NCBI GenBank assembly: GCA_963555925.1
Contig: CAUVXJ010000031.1
Coordinates: forward strand, 62,001 to 126,000
DNA from: Protofrankia sp963555925
GTDB lineage: Bacteria > Actinomycetota > Actinomycetes > Frankiales > Frankiaceae
Length of the DNA: 64,000 nucleotides
Direction of reading: 5' to 3'
The translations under genes and the position numbers were made by a program. Every line of letters starts with the position of its first letter. Within the stretch, counting starts at the first letter, position 1. Positions 8,951 through 17,400 of the stretch are shown here, one piece after another. The notes beneath the pieces are model-generated. The model was not told the DNA's origin. It saw only the letters and a list, made by a program, of their open reading frames with translations, and did not search any database.

Positions 8951-10165
8951 GTGAGGCGTGTGACCGGTTTTGGGCGTCCATCCCGTCGGAGGGACACGGC
9001 TCCGCCCGGCCAGCCTGGCCCGCCCGGCCAGCCTGGCCCGCCCGGCCCGCTTGATCCGCCTGGCCCGCCCGGCGGGGTGGGGCCGACGCCCGCCGCTCTG
9101 GGCGAACCACAGGTTCCCATGGCTTTGCGGGCGGCCGCCGGCTGGTCCTGGCGCCTTCTGATCATCGGTGCGGCGATCTACGTACTCCTGCTGGCCATCG
9201 GTCGGGTCCGCATCGTGGTGATTCCGGTGATCGCGGGCCTGCTCATCAGCGCGTTGATCCGCCCGGTTGCGTTGGTTCTGCGTCGGCACGCGGTGCCGAG
9301 ACTCGCGTCGTCCTTCCTGACCATCTTCGGTTTTCTGATCATTGTGGTGGGCGTGGGCGTCGGCGTCGGGTTCAACGCGGCCAACGAGTTTCCGACGCTG
9401 GCTGACCAGATCAGCAAGGGTGTGGAACAGGTCCGTGACTACCTGCAGGACGGGCCGCTGCACCTGTCGCAGAAGCAGTTGGACGACCTCACGAATGACA
9501 TCACCCAGACGTTGGCGAACAACCGGGGCCGCCTTGTCTCCGGAGTGCTCTCCGGGGCCACAGTTGCGGCGGAGGTGATCACGGGTCTGCTGCTCACGTT
9601 GTTCTCGACGTTCTTCTTCGTCCACGACGGTGACCGGATCTGGGATTGGATCGTCACCCGCTTCCCGCCCGACGGTGAGGCAAGGGTGCGCGGCGCGGGC
9701 CGGGAGGCATGGTCGACACTCACCGGATACGTCCGCGGCACCATGTTCGTAGCGCTCATGGACGCCGCCGGTATCACGATCGGGTTGGTGGTGGTCGGGG
9801 TTCCGCTCGTCGCGCCGCTGGCCCTGGTGACGTTTCTGGGCGGGTTCATCCCGATTGTCGGAGCAACCGCGGCCGGTGGGGCGGCCGTCCTGGTCACGCT
9901 CGTCTCGAACGGCTGGGTGCCTGCACTGATCATTCTCGGGTTTGCGCTCGGGGTCCAGCAGATCGAAGGTCACCTGCTGCAGCCCCTGGTGATGCGGCGG
10001 GCCGTGCGCCTGCACCCGCTCGCGATCGTCATCTCCCTGTCCGCGGGCGGTGTACTGGCCGGCATCCCCGGAGCGATTGCCGCAGTGCCGTTCGTGGCCG
10101 TGCTCAACCGGGTGGCCAGCTACCTCGCCCGGTCCGGGAAACAGCCAGCCGCTTCCGATGGTTGA
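8951..10165 (+). CDS. AI-2E family transporter (UPF0118/PerM-like membrane protein)
   Basis: About 404 residues from a GTG at 8951. After a 60-residue N-terminal extension rich in Gly-Pro-Pro (several collagen-like GQPGPPG repeats), the protein has the family's usual layout: a paired hydrophobic segment (residues about 70-110), a further helix at about 115-140, a soluble amphipathic middle part, and a C-terminal block of four or more helices with the GFIPIVGA and PLVMRRAVRLHP regions. Members export small molecules or, in some cases, act as Na+/H+ antiporters; the name does not prove AI-2 export. The proline-rich cytoplasmic tail is probably disordered. Confidence 0.88.
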   Translation: MRRVTGFGRPSRRRDTAPPGQPGPPGQPGPPGPLDPPGPPGGVGPTPAALGEPQVPMALRAAAGWSWRLLIIGAAIYVLLLAIGRVRIVVIPVIAGLLISALIRPVALVLRRHAVPRLASSFLTIFGFLIIVVGVGVGVGFNAANEFPTLADQISKGVEQVRDYLQDGPLHLSQKQLDDLTNDITQTLANNRGRLVSGVLSGATVAAEVITGLLLTLFSTFFFVHDGDRIWDWIVTRFPPDGEARVRGAGREAWSTLTGYVRGTMFVALMDAAGITIGLVVVGVPLVAPLALVTFLGGFIPIVGATAAGGAAVLVTLVSNGWVPALIILGFALGVQQIEGHLLQPLVMRRAVRLHPLAIVISLSAGGVLAGIPGAIAAVPFVAVLNRVASYLARSGKQPAASDG

Positions 10166-10218
10166 GCGGGATACGGGACAGCGCCGAGCCCACCTCGCTT
10201 GATGATCAGGAGTGGCTT

Positions 10219-10890
10219 GTGACAACGCAGAGTGTTTCACCACAGTCGGTTTCGACCATCACCACCACGGATCACGACACAGTCACGCCGATCACCACGG
10301 CCGCGTTCTGGTTCGACCCCAGCTGCCCATGGGCATGGCTGGCCTCGCGCTGGGCGCTGAACGTCGAGCAGGTCCGGCCGGTGCGGTTCAGCTGGCATGT
10401 GATGAGCCTTGCCGTGCTCAACCAGGGCAGGGAGGTTGCCGAACCGTACCGGGAGCAGATGCGGCGCGCGTGGGGACCCGTGCGGATCTCCATCGCGGCC
10501 GCGGCACGACACGGTGATGACGTGTTGCTGCCGCTGTACACGGCGCTGGGCCGGCGTCGTCACCTGGAGAAGGCCGAGTGGGACGCCAGCACCTTTGCGG
10601 CGGCGCTGGCCGAGGTCGGCCTGGATTCGGATCTTGTCGATGCGGCGGCGTCCGAGGAGTTCGACGATGCGCTGCGGGTGAGCCATCATGACGGGATCAG
10701 CCGCGTGGGCATGGACGTCGGCACGCCGGTGATCGCGGTGGGGGACACAGCCTTCTTCGGCCCGGTCGTCACGCCGACGCCCAAGGGGGAGGCCGCGGGC
10801 AGGCTCTGGGACGGCGTGCTGCTGGTCGCGGGCACTCCCGGCTTCTATGAACTCAAGCGCACCCGGGACAGCGGCCCCGTGTTCGACTGA
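10219..10890 (+). CDS. Rv2466c-like mycothiol-dependent oxidoreductase (DsbA fold)
   Basis: About 223 residues from a GTG at 10219, with AGGAG 6 bases upstream. The sequence follows mycobacterial Rv2466c closely: FWFDPSCPWAW, FSWHVMSLAVLN, MRRAWGPVRI, LRVSHHDGI, VGTPVIAVGDTAFFGPV and FYELKRTRDSGP. That enzyme is a thioredoxin-fold protein reduced by mycothiol, with nitroreductase/disulphide reductase activity. The active site here reads C-P-W-A instead of C-P-W-C: the nucleophilic Cys36 is kept and the resolving cysteine is alanine. A monothiol mechanism with mycothiol is therefore likely (inference). The pepN/rpiB context matches mycobacteria. Confidence 0.9.
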   Translation: MTTQSVSPQSVSTITTTDHDTVTPITTAAFWFDPSCPWAWLASRWALNVEQVRPVRFSWHVMSLAVLNQGREVAEPYREQMRRAWGPVRISIAAAARHGDDVLLPLYTALGRRRHLEKAEWDASTFAAALAEVGLDSDLVDAAASEEFDDALRVSHHDGISRVGMDVGTPVIAVGDTAFFGPVVTPTPKGEAAGRLWDGVLLVAGTPGFYELKRTRDSGPVFD

Positions 10891-11069
10891 TCCGACCGGT
10901 CGGACCCTGTCGGTGCCAGCCGCCGTGGCCGGGTCGTCGCTGTCAAGGACCATCCGGTGAACAGGATCGGGGACGGATGCCCCGCGGGTATCACCCGTCG
11001 GGTGTGTCTTTCCTAGATCATGGGAGTGGGGGGAGTAACGGCGGTCCGCGACGGGCATCATTTCGTTCC

Positions 11070-11552
11070 ATGCGCGTCCATCTCGGTTCCGACCACGCAG
11101 GCTTCGAACTCAAGACCTCATTGATCACTCGGCTGGCCGGGCTGGGTCACTCAGCGGTTGATCACGGCCCGGCCGCCTATGACCCGGATGATGACTACCC
11201 GCCGTACGTGATAGCGGCAGCCGCGGCTGTTGCGGGCGAACCGGGCAGTCTGGGCGTCGTCATCGGTGGTTCCGGTAACGGCGAGGCCATTGCCGCGAAC
11301 AAGGTCACCGGCGTGCGCGCCGCCCTGGTCTGGAGCACCGAAACGGCCCGGCTCGCCCGGCTGCACAACGACGCGAATGTCGCGAGTGTCGGTGCGCGGA
11401 TGCACACCGTTTCGGAGGCTGTCGGCATCATCGAGGTGTTCCTGGGGACGCCGTTCAGCGCCGAGCAACGTCACAGTCGGCGGATCACCATGCTCGCGGC
11501 CTACGAGCGATCCGGCGTGGTGCCGATGACGTCTGCGCCGCTCGCTCCCTGA
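11070..11552 (+). CDS. rpiB: Ribose-5-phosphate isomerase B
   Basis: Interconverts ribose 5-phosphate and ribulose 5-phosphate in the pentose phosphate pathway, in the cytosol. About 160 residues starting MRVHLGSDHAGFELK at the ATG at 11070; the frame is open upstream but family homology begins here. The phosphate-binding region GGSGNGEAIAANKV carries Ser and Glu in place of the active-site Cys of Gram-negative RpiB, as in the actinobacterial subclass. SHHD-type variation is absent and the C-terminal RRI helix is complete. In mycobacteria and Streptomyces rpiB is followed by a Fpg/Nei glycosylase gene; that gene is not seen here. Confidence 0.95.
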   Translation: MRVHLGSDHAGFELKTSLITRLAGLGHSAVDHGPAAYDPDDDYPPYVIAAAAAVAGEPGSLGVVIGGSGNGEAIAANKVTGVRAALVWSTETARLARLHNDANVASVGARMHTVSEAVGIIEVFLGTPFSAEQRHSRRITMLAAYERSGVVPMTSAPLAP

Positions 11553-11630
11553 CCTGGGCGTCCCGATCTGCGGCCCAGCCGGACACAAGGATTGACGCAG
11601 GTGCTGACGCAGGTTCAAGCGTGGTCTGAG

Positions 11631-11945
11631 TTACCGCCGGCGCTGTGTTCGGGGGACGGTCGTGGGGGCGGTGGCGGGGTCGGTCCATGGGCGCCGCCGA
11701 AGCACGACGGTGCGTTCGGCCTCGGCCAGGTCGTCGAGGTCGGGCCGGGCGACGTCCCGGGCTCGCATGGCCGTTCCCGGAGGCAGCCGCGAGCGTCCGG
11801 CGCCGACCAGGGCACGCAGACCAGGATCGCCCATGTCCCGCCGGCGACCTGATCCTTCGTTCGGATCGCTGCCGGAACCCGCTGGGCTCGGTAGGGCCGG
11901 ACCGTCGTCTCCGGGGGCCGGGGCTGTCACAGGACGTTCCGTCAT
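11631..11945 (-). CDS. Small conserved actinobacterial protein, function unknown
   Basis: About 104 residues from the ATG at 11945. The central segment LRALVGAGRSRLPPGTAMRA followed by RDVARPDLDDLAEAERTVVL matches, from memory, a small protein conserved in Streptomyces and Frankia near rpiB. Its pattern is a short RARDV motif followed by an acidic helix and an (R)RRPW tail. It has no signal peptide or transmembrane segment. The first 30 residues and the last 15 are low-complexity. It is convergent with rpiB. Function unknown. Confidence 0.55.
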   Translation of the reverse strand: MTERPVTAPAPGDDGPALPSPAGSGSDPNEGSGRRRDMGDPGLRALVGAGRSRLPPGTAMRARDVARPDLDDLAEAERTVVLRRRPWTDPATAPTTVPRTQRRR

Positions 11946-12009
11946 CGATCACTCCTGTTCGGCGCGACGCCCACCCCGCGCGGACATCCTCGGGATCCAG
12001 AATGCCTCA

Positions 12010-12174
12010 GAGCCTGTTTTGAATCTTGGGTTCGGACAGCGAGCCGCGTCCAGGTGGTTCCCGGCAAGGCGGGAGGCCGAAGCGATACCGGATGAGTTGT
12101 ATCGGTTTGGCCGACAACGCAGCCGGGGGCCGGCTGGGCGTGGATCGCCCGGACAGAAGATTCAAAACAGGCTC
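12010..12174. mobile_element. MITE-B, 165 bp with 17-bp terminal inverted repeats
   Basis: The left end GAGCCTGTTTTGAATCT and the right end AGATTCAAAACAGGCTC are exact inverted repeats. The interior has no convincing coding frame. The flanking triplets are TCA and TAA, both of TNA form. From memory, ends of the GAGCCTGTTT type with TNA duplications belong to IS5-family (IS1031-group) elements, so this is probably a non-autonomous IS5-type derivative. No transposase is present in the window. Confidence 0.75.
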
Positions 12175-12717
12175 TAAGCGCGCCCGGTCGGGGGCGAACT
12201 GACTGCGCACGCGGTTCTGCGATTCCGGCTTCGGGTAGATGTCCGGGAGGAACATAAGGAGGATCTCGTGCGGCGATTCCCTTATGCTGGGTACCGGCCT
12301 CGGTATTGCGGCGACAGCACGACCATCGGGTGAATGAACGGGGTGCAGACCTGTTCCGGTTGCCTTTCGTCCGAACGCTGTTGAAGGGGCCAGCGGTGGG
12401 AACGGCAGGACGCGATCATGGCGCGATCGTGCCTGTGAGCGCTCGCCCTCCCCGGTGACGCGATTCATTGACAACATACAGACAACGGTCGGCCGGAGGT
12501 GTTTTGGGGGATGTCGGGCTAAAGGTCGTACGATCATGGTTTTTCGCGCGGCCGAAGGTCCGACGAGGGATGGCCTGCCATCTCGGTCGGTGATGCTTCG
12601 GTGTCCGACTGTGGTCATGGTGTGACGAAGGGGTCACTGTCGGATGTGTGTCGTAGTGATATGCGGGTGGCGGACGAAGGGGAGCGCCCCGCCTGCGAGA
12701 AGATGTCCCAGGTGTTA
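12175..12717. other. Gene-free repeat-rich interval
   Basis: I see no convincing gene here. It contains one copy of the GCGCGA stem-loop repeat (12525-12552), a TTGACA-like hexamer near 12467 without a clear -10, and short fragments of open frame on both strands that lack homology or good ribosome sites. Confidence 0.5.
12525..12552 (+). repeat. GCGCGA stem-loop repeat, divergent single copy
   Basis: The loop ATCATGGTTTT is identical to the copies at 49511-49615. The stem CGTACGA/TCGCGCG pairs with G-T wobbles. It is followed by GGCCGAAGG, the lead-in sequence seen before other copies, which suggests remains of a tandem neighbour. Confidence 0.65.
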
Positions 12718-12878
12718 GAGCGCCCGGCAATAGGGGCGTGGATCAAGGAGTGGGGCCGGGGTGCGTGCATCGCGAGGCGGCGGAGGGAGGCACCCTGGTG
12801 TTGGGTGTCGACCGACGACAACGACGCGAGGTGCGTGCCCCGGCCCCGCGACGCCGCGTCCCCTATTGCCGGTCGCTC
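12718..12878. mobile_element. MITE-A, complete 161-bp copy
   Basis: Terminal inverted repeats GAGCGCCCGGCAATAGGG (left) and the complement of GAGCGACCGGCAATAGGG (right) differ at one base. A TTA target duplication lies on each side (12715-12717 and 12879-12881). A second copy of the same length is at 31497-31657. The interior is non-coding and forms an imperfect long hairpin. The right TTA is immediately followed by another GAGCGCCCGGC, so this copy inserted beside a pre-existing element end. Confidence 0.85.
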
Positions 12879-12957
12879 TTAGAGCGCCCGGCGGGTGGGC
12901 AGCGCCCGCTCGCGGGTCGTTGTCTTGGGCACGACGGTCGCCGCGAGATCCCTGCGG

Positions 12958-13001
12958 GCCTCCGGGTGTGCGAGCCAAGCCGGGATCGCGCACCCGGAGG
13001 C
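12958..13001. repeat. Strong 16-bp stem-loop
   Basis: GCCTCCGGGTGTGCGA pairs with TCGCGCACCCGGAGGC with a single wobble, around a 12-base loop. The stem sequence resembles the outer stem of the GCGCGA repeat family (CCGGAGGC, GCGCGA) but the loop differs. It could be a terminator or a divergent family member. Confidence 0.6.
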
Positions 13002-13448
13002 GCGCAGGGTAACCGAGAGTGAGGTAGGGATGGCGGTGTTCAGTGCGGATGTCGCGGCGGATTTCCGGCGGCATGCCGGCTGTCAACCGGGTTCCGAGCA
13101 GTCGAGAAACTGTGTACCAACAAATCGCCCGACCATGCTGTGGACATGGTTCGTGTCGTGTTGCCGGAGGCCTCGGGGAAGGCCATTGAAGGATCGGTGG
13201 GCGCATGTACGGATATCTGCCGTCCATCCCGCGTGCCCAGAACGTGCCGCCAGTCTGTTGGCAGCGTAATGGTGGATTGTCGGTCGGTCCTCGCCGGGTG
13301 AATACTGCTTTGGCGGATCGGATTTCACCGGCGCGGCGATGCCGTATCGAATCTTCGGCCGGACCAGTTCGGACGTCACGAGGTGCTTCGCGATCGGCAG
13401 GTGATCGCAACCGCCCTTGTCGTTGCCGACGCAGCTTGGGAGTGACTC
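13002..13448. other. Gene-free interval before the glycosyltransferase
   Basis: A 79-codon frame starting at 13030 follows a reasonable GAGGTAGGG ribosome site but has no recognisable homology and atypical composition, so I do not call it. The rest presumably holds the promoter of the envelope-glycan genes. Confidence 0.4.
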
Positions 13449-14441
13449 TTGGACCACGTTCCCGTCAGTATCGTCATCCCCGCCTACAACGAGGCGCACC
13501 GGCTCCCGGAGGCGTTGCCCCGTCTGGTGGCTGTGGTGGGCAAGCTTGCCGGCGCGGAGGTGATCCTTGTTGACGACGGCAGCACCGACCGCACCGCCGA
13601 GGTTGCCGAGCGGTTGTTGAGTGAACTGCCGCGGGCACGCGTCGTGAGCCTTCCGTGGAACTCCGGTAAGGGTACGGCAATTCGCGCAGGTGTCGCGATG
13701 GCGCGGGGCGCGTCAATCGTGTTCATGGATGCGGATATGGCGTCGGATCTCAACGATCTCCCGCCGCTGCTCGCGGCGCTCAACGATGCCGAGGTTGCGC
13801 TCGGGTCGCGCCGGATCGGTGACAACGCGCTGCGCACGAGCGGCCGGCGGATGGGTAGCTGGGCGTTCAACCGAATCACCCGGACCCTCGCGGGACTGGA
13901 CGTCGCCGACACCCAGTGCGGCTTCAAGGCGTTTCGGCATGCTGAGGCGAAACTGCTGTTCAGCCTGTCGCGGTCCACCGGTTTCGGCTTCGACGTCGAG
14001 GTTCTCTCGCTTGCGCGGTCGATGGGTTACCGAATTGCTGAGGTTCCAGTGCACTGGTCGGAGATGGCCGGCGGGACCTTTCGGGTCACCAGGCACACTC
14101 CGGCGATGCTGGTCGACGTGATTCGGGCCCGGCGTTACCGGCGGCGGGTGCCTGTCCTGTCCACACCGCTGCACCTGCGGACCGGCGAGGCAGCACCGTC
14201 GGTGGTCCTGCAGGCGGTACCCACGCCGTTGGCTGAGGTACGGCGCCCGGGTGCCGCAGCAGGGACGGGCACGCAGCCAGCGCCGGAAGCGGAGGCATCT
14301 CGGACCCCGGTTGCCCGCGTGCTCAGTATGGGTACGAGCGCGCTGGCGACCGACGGTGGATCGGTGCAGATGCCCGGGTCGACCAGGACCGGAGGTGGAC
14401 GGGATACTGGCCTGACGTCGGCTCCGCGCGAGGTCGTATGA
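13449..14441 (+). CDS. GT2 glycosyltransferase, dolichyl-phosphate-mannose synthase-like
   Basis: Cytosolic-face GT-A enzyme expected to transfer a sugar from a nucleotide donor to polyprenyl phosphate. About 330 residues from a TTG at 13449, with GGGAG 6 bases upstream. The family motifs are PVSIVIPAYNEAHRL at the start, VDDGSTDRT, the metal-binding FMDADMASD (D-x-D), and CGFKAFR followed by FGFDVEVL. The first 230 residues are the catalytic domain; the last 100 are low-complexity Pro/Ala/Thr. The stop overlaps the next start as ATGA, so it is translationally coupled to the AftD-like gene. It may supply the polyprenyl-linked sugar donor used there (inference). Confidence 0.9.
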   Translation: MDHVPVSIVIPAYNEAHRLPEALPRLVAVVGKLAGAEVILVDDGSTDRTAEVAERLLSELPRARVVSLPWNSGKGTAIRAGVAMARGASIVFMDADMASDLNDLPPLLAALNDAEVALGSRRIGDNALRTSGRRMGSWAFNRITRTLAGLDVADTQCGFKAFRHAEAKLLFSLSRSTGFGFDVEVLSLARSMGYRIAEVPVHWSEMAGGTFRVTRHTPAMLVDVIRARRYRRRVPVLSTPLHLRTGEAAPSVVLQAVPTPLAEVRRPGAAAGTGTQPAPEAEASRTPVARVLSMGTSALATDGGSVQMPGSTRTGGGRDTGLTSAPREVV

Positions 14442-17400
14442 TCATCTTTCGACCACGCAGTTCGGCGGGCCGGTGGTTGGCGTCGCCCGGCCCGCAGTGT
14501 GACGCGCCGGTGGCGGCCTCCGACCACCGCGACCACCTCGGCCGCGCGCCGCGGTGGTGCATCGCGGCGATGGCCGCCGGTTTCGTCCTGCTGTGTCTGC
14601 TCCAGGCGCCTGGCAGGCTTGCCGCGGACACCAAGCTCGATCTTGCGGTGGACCCGGTACGCTTTCTTGCCGCTAACACCCATCTGTGGCGCTCCACGTC
14701 GGACTTCGGCCTACTCCCGAACCAGTACGTCGGCTACGTGTTCCCGATGGGGTCGTTCTTCGTCAGCGGGAAAGTGCTGGGTCTACCACCGTGGGTTACT
14801 CAGCGGTTGTGGATGGCTCTGATACTGACCGTCGCGTCGTGGGGAGTCATCCGGCTCGCCGACGCGTTGCGCGTCGGTGGCCGAGCGCAGCGAGTGATCG
14901 GCGGGATCGCCTACTCCGCATCGCCGTTCGTCCTGGGCAAGATCGGTTCAACCTCCGTCGCGCTGACGGGGAGCGCGATGCTGCCGTGGATGGTCCTTCC
15001 GCTCGTGCTCGCGGTGCGGCGGGATGCAGTCGGCTCGTTGCGGCGGTTGTCGCCGCGGCGGGCCGCAGCACTGTCCGGGCTCGCGATCTTCGCCACCGGA
15101 GGCGTCAACGCGAGCGTCACCCTGGACGTCCTGCTGTGTCCGGCTGTTTGGCTCGTCCTGGCCGGAACAGACCGGCGGGCCTGGGCTCTTCGGGGCTGGT
15201 GGATCCTGTCGGTGCTGCTCGCGACCGGATGGTGGGTCCTGGCGCTGGGAATGCAGCGGCGGTACGGCCTGAATTTTCTTCCCTACACCGAGACAGCCAC
15301 CACCACGACCGCCACGACGTCGGTCGGCGAGGCGTTGCGGGGCGCCAGCGACTGGATGGCCTACCTGCGCCTGCCGAGTCCGTGGCTGCCCGCGGCGTCC
15401 GAATACGTCACCACCTTCGCCGCGGTCCTCGGATCCGGCCTGGTGGCGGCGCTGGGAGTCTGGGGGCTCGCACGCGCAGATCTGCCGGCCCGACGCTTTC
15501 TGGTGCTCACGTTCGGGGTCGGGGTCGTCGCCATCTGCGCCGCCTACCCTGGACAACCCGCAAGCCCATTTGCGGATACCGTCCGCGATCTGTTCGGCGC
15601 TCCGTTCGGTTTTCTGCGCAATGTCTACAAGTTCCAGCCGGTAGTCCGACTACCGATGGTGCTCGGTCTCGCTCACGCCCTGTCCGTCGCGGCCGCGTGG
15701 CGGCGCCGCGACCGCAGTGGCGCGGTCGACCGGCGCGGGCGGCCTGTTGGGCGCGGCAGGGTCGCCGCGCGGCAGCCGGGTGTGGTCGTGGTCGTCGTGA
15801 CCGTCGCCTCCGTGATCGCGGGAATGACCCCTGCGCTTGCCGGCAGGATAACCCCCACCGGCGCGTTCCGTGACGTTCCGGGCTACTGGGGGCAGGCTGC
15901 GGACTGGCTGGCGCGGAATCCGACCGGCGGCCGGACTTTGGTGCTGCCGGGAACGGCGTTCGGTGAGTACGACTGGGGTCGTCCGCTGGACGAGCCGATG
16001 CAGTGGTTGGCACGGACACCCTGGGGGGTTCGCAGTCTGATCCCGCTCGGTGGGATCGGTGTCATGCGGTGGATGGACGGGATCGAACGCGAGCTCACGC
16101 TCGGATCCGCACCAGGGCTTGCCGAGGCCCTGTCCCGGGCCGGGGTCGGACAGGTGCTCGTCCGCAATGATCTGCAGAACAAGGACTGGGATGTGCCGCC
16201 GTCATCCGCGCAGATCAGCCGCGCGCTGCGCGGATCCGGTCTGCGACAGACCGCGCGGTTCGGCCCGATGGTCCCGGCCCGTACCGCGGCGAAGGCCAGG
16301 CTTGTCCCGGCGCTACGTAATCCGACGCAGCGGGTGCCGGCCTTGGAGGTGTGGGTGGTCCCGGGCGGAGCGAGCCTGGTGCAGGCGTATCCGGCAGCTA
16401 CCGCGCTGATCGTGTCCGGTGGTGCCGAGGCGACCGTGGCGATGGCGGCCCAGCGGGTGTTGCCCGACCAGGCCACCGTGTTGGCCAGTGACCTGGCCGG
16501 AACGGCTGGTCCCACCGCGGCTGGCCTTACCGCGGCTGGGCCGGCTGCCGCCGAGCCGGCTGTGGCTGGTCCCACCGCGGCTGATCCGGCTGCTGCCGAT
16601 GTCGTCGGCCCACGGACCACATGGGTGGTGACTGACACATTCACCCGCCGTGACAACCGGTTCGGGCTCGTCCACGGCGCTCAGTCCTACGTCCTCGGAC
16701 CGCATGAGGACGTCGCGGGTGCCTCGGGGCCGCCCGATCAGTGGACCGATCGGGCGGTGGCCGGGCACCAGACGACGGCCGGCTATGTCGGTGGGATGTC
16801 GGTCATCGCGTCGTCCTATGGATTTGAGTTGGCGGCCGCACCGAGCCTGGCGCCCGCGAATGCCGTGGACGGTGATCCCGGTTCCGCATGGCAGAGTGTC
16901 AGGACCGACGGGGGCTCGGCGGGGCAGTGGTTGCAGGTCGACGTCGCGCGAATGGTCGAGGTACCGACGTTGACGGTGCAGCTGCTGGAGGAGAGTCCGT
17001 CCCGTCCGATCGTGCGGGCACTGCGGGTGACTACCCAGGCCGGTTCAGTGGTCACCCCGGTCAAGCCGATCGAATCCGCACAACAGCTCGCGGTACCCGC
17101 CGGTCCGACCCGGTGGTTCCGGGTCGGCTTCGAGCAGGTTACCGGCGACGGCGACCCCTTTCTGGGCGCGGGAATTCGTGAAATGACGATTCCCGGGATC
17201 AGGTTTCAGCGGTATCTGCAGGCACCCTCCGACATGGCACGGTGGTTCTCCGGCGCGGACTCCGGGCGGATCGTCTACGCGTTCGCGCGGAATCGGGCCG
17301 ATCCGTCCCAGCCGTTCGAGGATGACGAGGAGCGACAGCTCAGTCGGCGTTTTGATGTACCGCGACCCCTCGCGTTCACCGTCAGGGGCGAGGCGGTGCC

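Noticed and set aside
13030..13269. 79-codon frame after a GAGGTAGGG site
   Set aside because: Good start context, but no recognisable homology and atypical composition near repeats; not enough to call.
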